Below are positions 1-6,110 of a DNA stretch of 6,110 bases, one piece after another (the first letter of the stretch is position 1; each line of letters opens with the position of its first letter). The notes under the pieces were generated by a model that was not told where the DNA came from, searched no databases, and saw nothing but the letters and a program-made list of their open reading frames with translations. Origin of the DNA: an uncultured Mycoplasma sp. (GTDB lineage Bacteria; Bacillota_I; Bacilli_A; Mycoplasmatales; Metamycoplasmataceae). A program made the translations under genes and the position numbers. The DNA lies in NCBI GenBank assembly GCA_949293065.1, contig CASFBV010000018.1, positions 1-6,110 on the forward strand. Reading direction: 5' to 3'.

Positions 1-2575
1 ATTTAAGGATATTAGAGATATAGCTTTTGAATCAGGTATTTCAAAATCTTCATTAGCAATTATTTCTCAAGGTACTGTATCTGATATAGCTCAAGCAACA
101 CCAGAGCAACGTAGAGGAATTATAGAAGATGCTGCTGGTACATCAAAATATAAATCTAAAAAAATAGAAGCTCAAAGAAAATTAGAAAAAACAACTGAAA
201 CATTAGAAAAAGTAAATACAGTTGTTGAAGAATTGGAAAAACAATTAAGACCTTTAGAAAAACAATCAGAAAAGGCTCAAATATATATTGCTAAATCAAA
301 AGAACTAAAAGATGTTGAAGTTGGACTTTTAGTTCATGATTTATTACACTACAAAGAAAGAGTAGAAATTTTAAAAAATGAAATTGATGGCTTTCAAGAA
401 ACAAAAGAAGATCTTGAATCTAAAATTCAAATTGATGAACAAAAATTGGGAGACAATTTAGAATATAAAAAACAATTAGATGATGAAATTATTGATTTAA
501 CAAAACAATTAGATATTGTTAATGAAAAGCTTCATAATTTAGAAGTTCAATTTAAAAATGAAGAAATGAAAAGAGAAATGATAATTTCTGGACAAATTTC
601 ATCTGCTTCACAAGATAGAATTGCTGCAATTAAAAGAGAATTAGAATCATTATCTTCACAAATTAATTTCTCTGAGAAATGAAAAGAAGAAACTTCACAG
701 GATCTAGCAAATAGACGTAGAGAAATTGAAAAAATTGAAATGCAAATTGCTGAGTTAAGAATGAGAGAAAATTCATCAAAAACAAAATTAATGAAAGCAA
801 GATCAAAATTGGATGTATTGAATGATTATAAAGAATCAAAATCAAACTTATTTAAGGGAACAAAAACAGTTTTAGATAATGGGTCATTATTTAAAGGAAA
901 AATGCATGGAACAGTTGCCGATTTAATTCAGATTCCAGAAAAATACATCTCAGCAATGGATTCAATTTTACAAAATGCGGTTCAACACATTGTTGTTGAT
1001 GATTCAGATGTTGCTGTAAAAATTATTGAGTTTTTAAAAGCAAATGATGGTGGTAGAGCAACATTTATTCCGCTTTCTTCAATTCAACCCAAAGAAATTA
1101 AAAATGAATATTTAGTTCAAGTTAAATCACAAGCAGGGTTTATAGGTATTGCTTCAGATTTAGTTAAAGCAGATAAAAAATTTGATGTTTTAATTAATTT
1201 CTTGTTAGGTAATGTTATTGTTGTAGAGGATATTGAAGTTGCAAATAAAATTTCTCATATTGTAGATAAAAAATATTTAGTTGTTTCACTTGATGGAGAT
1301 TTAATTAGACCTGGTGGTATTATGACTGGTGGAACAAAACAAACTTCAAATATTTTAGGAATTGAAAATCAAATTGAACAAATAAAATCAATTATTCCTC
1401 AATTAGAAGAAATTGTAATGTTAGCAAATCAAGATATTTCTAAATTAGAAAATTTAAAAGGTGAAAAGCAATCATATATTGATCAAGTAACAATAGAATT
1501 TGTTAAAAATAATGAGAAACTAATTTCAACAAAAGAAAAATTCTCATCATTAAAAGTAGAATTTGAATCATCTTCAAATGAAAAATTTGATGGAAAAAAT
1601 GTTCAATCATTAGATACTGAATTAAATGAAGCTAGAAGTCAAAAATCATTGCTTACTGCATCAATTAAATCTAAAAAAGATAAATTAGAAAAATTAGTAA
1701 ATGACATTAATCAAATTCAATCATCTAAAAAAGAATTTGAAAAATCATTACGTTTAATTATTGAATCATTCTCAGATAAAGCAACAGAAAAAACAAAAGC
1801 GGATTTTTATATTAATGATGCAACAAAACGTTTATCTGAACATTACCAATTAACATTTGATTCAGCAAGAGAACAATTTAAATTAGAATTACCTGTTGAT
1901 GAAGCAAGACATATCGTTTCAACTTTAAAAACAGAAATTGCTGAACTTGGAAACGTTAATCTGGATGCAATTCAAATGTATCAAGAAATTAAAGAAAGAC
2001 ATGATGATATTTATAAAGATAAAGTTGAACTTGAAGAAGCAAAAAGAATTATTAATGAAGCAATTGCTGAAATGGATAAAATTATTATCACTAGAATCAA
2101 TGAGACAATGGATCTTGTTAATGAAGAATTTAATAATGTGTTTAGAGAAATGTTTGGTGGTGGAGAAGCAAGAATATTCTTGCTAGATCCAAATGATCCA
2201 TTAGAATCAGGAATTGATATCAAAGCTCAACCTCCAGGTAAATCAGTTCAAAACTTGAAATTATTCTCAGGAGGAGAAAAAGCATTAATTGCAATTTCAT
2301 TGTTATTTGCAATTATTAAGGCAAAACCTCTCCCATTATGTATTTTAGATGAGGTTGAAGCGGCTCTTGATGAAGCTAATGTTGTAAGATTTGCTGAATT
2401 CCTGCAAAAACTTAAAAAAGACACACAATTCATTGTTATTACACACCGTCATGGAACAATGTCAAGGGTTGATCATTTATTTGGAGCAACAATGCAAAAA
2501 CGTGGTGTTACATCATTCTTCTCAGTGGAACTTGCAAAAGCAAAAGAATTGGTCGATGAATTCAATAATAAATAA
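1..2575 (+). CDS. smc: Chromosome segregation ATPase SMC, 3' part (N-terminus outside window)
   Basis: SMC forms a V-shaped ATPase dimer that, with ScpA and ScpB, compacts and segregates the chromosome. The visible 857 residues begin inside the N-terminal ATPase head, with the Q-rich stretch IISQGTVSDI and then RRGIIEDAAGTSKYK, which is typical of SMC just before the first coil. Coiled coil follows (about 60-298), then the hinge (about 299-445, ending in the glycine-rich IRPGGIMTGGT), the second coil (about 446-660) and the C-terminal head. The head has the signature motif LFSGGEKAL (754-762), Walker B with D783-E784, the D-loop ALDE (788-791) and the ITHRH switch (813-817). The reading frame starts at base 2. 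An in-frame TGA at 680-682 (visible residue 227, in the coil) must be Trp, and under the standard code it would split the gene. Roughly 120-140 residues including Walker A are missing, judged from family length. The identification is secure. Confidence 0.97.
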
Positions 2576-2578
2576 CAT

Positions 2579-2712
2579 ATAATATGTCAAATGGGCAAAT
2601 ATTATAAATGTGAAAAACATTAAAATAATGATGTTTTTTGTACAAAAATTAATAAAAAATAAGTTTAACGAAAAAAAGACATTAAAAACAAAATTATCAA
2701 ATAACATATTAT
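2579..2712. repeat. Short inverted repeat spanning the convergent gap
   Basis: ATAATATGT at 2579-2587 is the reverse complement of ACATATTAT at 2704-2712. The first arm also overlaps a small local hairpin, ACATA-TAA-TATGT, at 2575-2587. The arms are 9 bases of pure AT-type sequence and could arise by chance in this composition. No mobile element lies between them. Confidence 0.25.
2611..2639. terminator. Bidirectional rho-independent terminator-like hairpin between convergent genes
   Basis: An AT-rich stem pairs AAAAACAT (2613-2620) with ATGTTTTT (2631-2638). An alternative inner pairing is CATTA/TAATG (2618-2622 with 2626-2630). The plus strand ends in a run of six T and the minus strand in five T, so the element could end smc transcripts and those of the minus-strand cluster. 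The stem is weak, as is usual in AT-rich mollicutes, and its position about 40 bases after the smc stop supports the role. Nothing else convincing is seen in the gap 2576-2782. Confidence 0.55.
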
Positions 2713-2777
2713 AAATTTCAAAAATATAGTTGAAAGAAGTGTTGATTAAACATTAATTAAGTAAAAATAGTTCAAGA

Positions 2778-2822
2778 ATTAATTAAATCAATAAATTTAC
2801 TTCAAAAACATTAATTAAATCA
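2778..2822. repeat. 13-base direct repeat at the 3' end of the ART-like gene
   Basis: ATTAATTAAATCA occurs at 2778-2790 and again at 2810-2822, 32 bases apart. Each copy is preceded by a similar TTCAA(G/A)AA stretch. A shorter piece, ATTAATTAA, also lies at 2752-2760. The stop codon of the ART-like gene (2783-2785) sits within the distal copy. The unit is not a multiple of three, so gain or loss of a copy would change the C-terminus. Confidence 0.45.
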
Positions 2823-3629
2823 CCTTTACTATTTTTAACATTTTGATCTATTTTTGTAATTAAAAATTTACAATTTCTATCAATTAATACTTGTTCTTCA
2901 GTACTTGTTGTAGGAAATCCTGCAAACCCAAAGTTAGACAAAAATGCTGCTCCAATATAACCTTTAGGGATATGAATTTTAAATAAAACAGGTTCTTTTA
3001 ATGGATTTGGAACAATCCCATCATGTGGTCATACTTCAGGTCTTGGCTTTCAATCAAAAAAACAATCAGCATATTCTTTTCTTAAAGAAGTCGAGATAAA
3101 GCCGTAGCTAGTTATAGTTCTATTAACACAATTTGAATAATCATATCCATCTTTATCATTTCCAACAATATAATCTTTTAATTGATTATAAAATTCAACT
3201 TCCATGAATTCAACCCCATGATAAACAACTAAATCCTCAGGAGCGGTTGCTTTTTGTAGTGCAGAAGATATATATATATCCACCCCCCCCATTCACCATA
3301 TGTGGTCTGTCTGGATCTAACTCTTTTATTGTTATTAATCTATCTTCTGGTTTTTGTCTTAAATGCAATGGTGCATTTCAAAAAGTTCCTGAACATCATG
3401 AATATAAAGCTAAAGCTTGTTGTTCTGAAGTTACAAAATAATCACTAATTGATCCATCACTATTATGATCTCAATCATTATTAGTCAAACTTTCATATCA
3501 ATTTAAATATTGTTCTTTTAAATTCTCATTTATGCTTAAATTTTTATCTGAACTACAACTAACTGATATTGAGGGCAATGTTACTAATCCTGCTAATGAA
3601 GATAATAAAAAAGTTCTTTTTAATTTCAT
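2783..3629 (-). CDS. Lipoprotein with ADP-ribosyltransferase-like domain, frame broken at a G8 tract (phase-variable or decaying)
   Basis: The gene starts at ATG 3629 with a lipoprotein signal peptide: MKLKR, a hydrophobic core and the lipobox-like ISVSC with Cys near residue 25. The first 113 residues are in one frame to base 3291. There a run of eight G (3283-3290) throws the frame off: as written, translation ends at TAA 3186-3188 after 147 residues. Removing one G joins it to the downstream frame, giving 281 residues ending at TAA 2783-2785. The joined C-terminal half matches the order of ADP-ribosyltransferase exoenzymes (PF03496 type, from memory): EDLVVYHGV (131-139), GFISTSL with STS at 179-181, FKIHIPKGYIGAAFL (216-230), then EEQVLI (244-249). 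The usual YRG arginine is His137, and the second Glu of ExE is Gln246, so activity is doubtful. Five in-frame TGA before the tract or after it are read as Trp in addition to W193. The family call is fairly sure; function and host target are unknown. Confidence 0.75.
3268..3279. repeat. (AT)6 dinucleotide repeat inside the ART-like gene
   Basis: Six AT units lie three bases from the G8 tract and encode part of the DIYIS stretch (residues 117-121 in the joined frame). Gain or loss of a single AT unit shifts the frame by two bases, so this is a second possible slippage site. Six units is short, and its instability is inferred rather than seen. Confidence 0.7.
3283..3290. repeat. Homopolymer tract, eight C on plus / eight G on coding strand
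   Basis: This run stands out in an AT-rich window and I see no other comparable G or C run. It sits exactly where the two halves of the ART-like gene change frame. With seven (or four, or ten) G the coding frame is continuous; with eight it is broken. In the joined frame it encodes Gly-Gly just before the ART-like domain. It could be a natural slipped-strand switch or a homopolymer length error in the assembly. Confidence 0.85.
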
Positions 3630-3642
3630 AAACTAATCTCAC

Positions 3643-3669
3643 ATTATAACCAAAATATTAATAAAGCAA
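3643..3669 (-). promoter_or_regulatory. Candidate promoter of the ART-like lipoprotein gene
   Basis: A perfect TATAAT -10 lies at 3643-3648 on the minus strand, with a weaker TTGCTT at 3664-3669, 15 bases upstream (shorter than the usual 17). It falls in the 44-base gap after the stop of the preceding gene. Transcription from it would begin only about 8-10 bases before ATG 3629, giving an almost leaderless message. This fits with the absence of any clear Shine-Dalgarno there. Confidence 0.45.
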
Positions 3670-3673
3670 CATC

Positions 3674-5698
3674 CTAATTATTTTCAAAGTTAAGCACTAT
3701 TGAATCATAAAGACTTAACCCAGGAGCATTAAAACGAACTGAAGGGCAAAATGGCTCATATATCTTTAATATTTGTTTTAAATTGTCGTCTGTAAAATCT
3801 TCTAAAATAAAATTATCAACACTAAGCCTTTTAACTACTGGGAAATATTTAGGAACAGGGAAATTAGATAAAGGAATTTGGTTTGCAACAATTTCTTTAT
3901 CAAGATTAAATGTAGATTGATAGAATAATCTAGTTGTTTGGATGGTTGTTGTGGTAGCTTGCAGTCCAAAAAAAGTGGTTCAAGTTTGAGGACTATCAGA
4001 TCTGAATATGATTGATGGTGAAGTTAAATTATTAGTTGAATAATTATAATAATCAATAGAAATTCAAGATTCAAGAGGAATAGATGAACTAACAATTATT
4101 GGGTTTGTAATTTGGTTATTGGTAATTAATTTAACATAATTTATTGCTCCTAAATTTTGTGGATCATCAGCATTTGAAAATACAGGATGCAATTTGAAAA
4201 TAATATTATATTCACTTGGAGGATATTTATCTAAAAATGTTTGTAATGTACTTTGCACCTCTTTCAATACATTAGGCATAGAGGTTAATCTAGAATAATT
4301 ATTAGCTGTAACTTGACCATCAAGTGGTTTAAATAAAGAACTACCAATAAAAATTGCATTTTTCTTATTTGGATCATATTGATCACTGCCATTAATAAAC
4401 ACTTTATTATATGATAAATCATAATCAAAAAACAAATTAGAATATACATTTAAAAATCTGTTTTTCTGTTCTTCATTTTTTATTAATTTAGAATAATCAA
4501 CAAAATTAGTAGAAAATGCTGATTCATTTCATCTTAAATTATCATTTATGTCAATAGAATTAAATATATTAGCATCATAATTTATAAAATGAATAAAATC
4601 ATAATTAGAATTTGATTTTATAATTTCATATTTTTTTAATAACAATAAATTAAATATATCATTATTACTAATATTTGCTTTTTCATTATTTAAAAAATTA
4701 TTAAGCATAGTAATTGTGTCATCTTTTGACATCATATTCATGTTTGTTAAACGGTCGACTAAAAAAGGGACAGTAGAATTTGTGTGGTTTGCACCATCAC
4801 TCATTACTAAGATTCGATTAACATGTCTAAAAATAAAATTTTTAAACTTTTGATTTGCTTTTTCAATAAATTTTACAAATCAGATATCATCTATTACTAA
4901 ATCAAATTTTTCAACATTAAGTTTATTTAAAATGGATGTTAAGACATCTATAACTTTATCAGAGTCATCTATCATATTATCAATATGCATATTTGAATTG
5001 AATAAATTAAAAGATTGTGGAGAAAAATCGGGGTTAAATTCACTTTCTCCATTTCAAATGTTGTTTTCTATTAATGAATTAAAATTTATTCTATTTTGAT
5101 TTCAAATGTCATTTGATGCAAATCAATAAGTTGAATCTAAATTTGATTGATTATTTGAATTTAAAAAATAATTAGTTAAGGCAATATAAAATGCTTGTTG
5201 AACTACTAAACTTGCATTTCTAATAAATCCAATAGTTGGAATATTATTATTTGAAGCATCTTCTAAAAAATCATAAAATCATTTTTGATCATCTATCAAA
5301 TTGTATTGATTAAAAGTTTTTATACAAGTTTGATTGAATTTAAATCGTTTATTATTTGATGAATTAACAAGTTCATATGAACTTGATGAACTCTCAGAAT
5401 TTAATACCAAATATCCGGTATTATCAATAATTTTAGAATCTTCTTTATTGATATTAATTAACTGGTTTTTATCATTATAACATTTTATGTTTTCTAAATT
5501 CGAATCTGAGAATTTGTCGAAATTTTTAATGTATAAAACATTATTATTTTGAATTTTTAATCAAGATTTGTAATTATCTAGTTTATTTATTTTTTGATTT
5601 TTAGAATTTAATACTAAAATAGGTGTAGCAATTGCTGCCCCAACTAATAACAATGAAATTGGTAACAAAATACATAGCAATTTTTTCTTTTTATTCAT
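3674..5698 (-). CDS. Membrane-anchored GT80-like sialyltransferase family protein
   Basis: This is a complete 674-residue protein containing nine in-frame TGA Trp codons. The start at 5698 is fixed by a strong AGGAGG seven bases upstream. The N-terminus has a KKKK run and a hydrophobic segment (about 7-31), so it is probably an uncleaved anchor facing outward; Cys9 is not in a lipobox. Motif order resembles bacterial GT-B sialyltransferases of family GT80 (compared from memory with P. multocida PmST1). A hydrophobic strand leads into SDG (300-302), matching the D/E-D/E-G motif with its catalytic Asp. Then come NEEQKNRFLNVYSNLFF (near 407-424), NAIFIGSSLF (447-456), the HP motif IIFKLHP (499-505, His504), IPLES (540-544) and GLQATTTT (578-585), where SS is expected. 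In that family the enzyme moves sialic acid from CMP-Neu5Ac to galactosides. Activity, donor source and surface location here are inferred. A catalytically changed GT-B lectin-like protein remains possible. Confidence 0.6.
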
Positions 5699-5704
5699 AA
5701 TAAT

Positions 5705-5710
5705 CCTCCT
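5705..5710 (-). promoter_or_regulatory. Strong Shine-Dalgarno overlapping upstream stop codon
   Basis: The minus strand reads AGGAGG with six bases between it and ATG 5698. The upstream gene's TAG stop (5709-5711) overlaps its first two bases. This decides the start of the GT80-like gene and suggests that ribosomes ending the upstream gene help start the next one. Confidence 0.85.
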
Positions 5711-6110
5711 AAATCACATTAATTTTTAATTTATAAACTAATAAATCTGTATATTTTCATTGGCTTTTCCCTATTTGCTCATATGTAGAAGGTGTGCTTG
5801 CATCAATATCTACAGAATTAATTCCTTTTTTAATTGCAAAATAAATTATATTTTCTCCATTTTGATAATCTCCAAAATTATCAATTCAAAATTTATTTTT
5901 ATTTAATACTTCAAAATCTACTAAATTATCAAACATAAATATATTATTAGAATTTAGTAAAAAGAATTCGGCATTTCTATTTACTCCTTTAGCTTCGTCA
6001 TACAATCATAATGAATTATCGTCGCTAGCTCCGCCCTTGATGCCTAAAGAATTTCATATTTGATTTTCAAAACCATAATTAGGTTGGGATTTCAATACAT
6101 TAATAATAAC
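5709..6110 (-). CDS. Hypothetical protein, C-terminal 133 residues (5' end outside window)
   Basis: I do not recognise this protein. The minus strand is open from the window edge to TAG 5709-5711, with four in-frame TGA Trp codons. The visible part is mixed polar and aromatic, rich in Asn, Ile and Lys, with no membrane segment, coiled coil or repeat. Recognisable stretches are IWNSLGIKGGASDDNSLWLY, NAEFFLLNSNNIFMF and ENIIYFAIKKGINSVDI, which look like alternating beta strands of a globular domain. It ends in LLVYKLKINVI. Only 10 bases separate it from the GT80-like gene, whose Shine-Dalgarno it overlaps, so the two are very likely co-transcribed. A surface or secreted role is guessed only from its neighbours. 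The N-terminus, which would show a signal peptide or lipobox, lies outside the window. Confidence 0.7.

Noticed and set aside
233..682. Stand-alone 149-residue reading frame ending at TGA 680-682
   Set aside because: It is the middle of smc. The TGA is Trp and the same frame continues to 2575 with conserved SMC hinge and head motifs.
2522..2707. Minus-strand 61-residue hydrophobic frame across the smc end and the gap
   Set aside because: It has no Shine-Dalgarno, overlaps the smc 3' end and the terminator, and its Phe/Ile/Leu-rich composition is expected from AT-rich noncoding sequence.
2576..2782. CRISPR array, tRNA or mobile element in the intergenic gap
   Set aside because: The repeats are few, short and AT-only with uneven spacing. 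There is no cloverleaf, transposase or target-site duplication.
3050..3292. Stand-alone 80-residue gene starting ATGGGG
   Set aside because: It is the ART-like domain core of the split lipoprotein; TGA at its end is Trp. Reinitiation at this ATG is conceivable but there is no Shine-Dalgarno.
3247..3441. Plus-strand 64-residue reading frame over the G/C tract
   Set aside because: It lies antisense to the lipoprotein gene, with low-complexity Pro and no start signal. It is a shadow frame.
4064..4804. Separate small minus-strand genes (4064-4435 and 4529-4804)
   Set aside because: Both are in the frame of the 674-residue GT80-like protein and are separated only by TGA Trp codons.
5660..5698. 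Lipobox at Cys9 of the GT80-like protein
   Set aside because: The Cys is only nine residues in, before rather than after the hydrophobic core, so lipid attachment there does not fit a signal peptide.

Overview
The window comes from a mollicute (Mycoplasma/Spiroplasma-type, wall-less, AT-rich). Every gene reads through in-frame TGA codons, which must encode tryptophan (genetic code 4). I count 20 Trp codons in the four reconstructed genes and all are TGA; none is TGG. Read with the standard code, the genes break into short pieces, so they have to be rejoined by hand. The species cannot be fixed from this window alone.

Layout: (1) 1-2575, plus strand: the 3' 857 codons of smc (chromosome segregation ATPase), missing its N-terminal Walker A part. 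(2) 2576-2782: AT-rich convergent intergenic gap with a bidirectional terminator-like hairpin and short repeats. (3) 2783-3629, minus strand: a lipoprotein whose C-terminal half is an ADP-ribosyltransferase-exoenzyme-like domain. The reading frame is broken at a run of eight G beside an (AT)6 run, and losing one G restores a 281-residue protein. (4) 3674-5698, minus strand: a complete 674-residue membrane-anchored protein. Its C-terminal two thirds resemble family GT80 bacterial sialyltransferases (the Pasteurella multocida PmST1 type) in motif order. (5) 5709-6110, minus strand: the last 133 residues of an unrecognised protein that runs off the window.

The three minus-strand genes lie in one direction with gaps of 10 and 44 bases. 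They look like an accessory surface-protein cluster beside housekeeping smc. The first two are translationally close: the stop codon of one overlaps the Shine-Dalgarno of the next. The ART-like lipoprotein has a candidate promoter of its own but no clear Shine-Dalgarno.

The main points of interest are the ART-like lipoprotein, which is either phase-switched by the G tract or decaying, with its usual catalytic Arg and Glu apparently replaced by His and Gln, and the adjacent surface-anchored sialyltransferase-like protein. All family assignments come from reading motifs by eye, without database searches.
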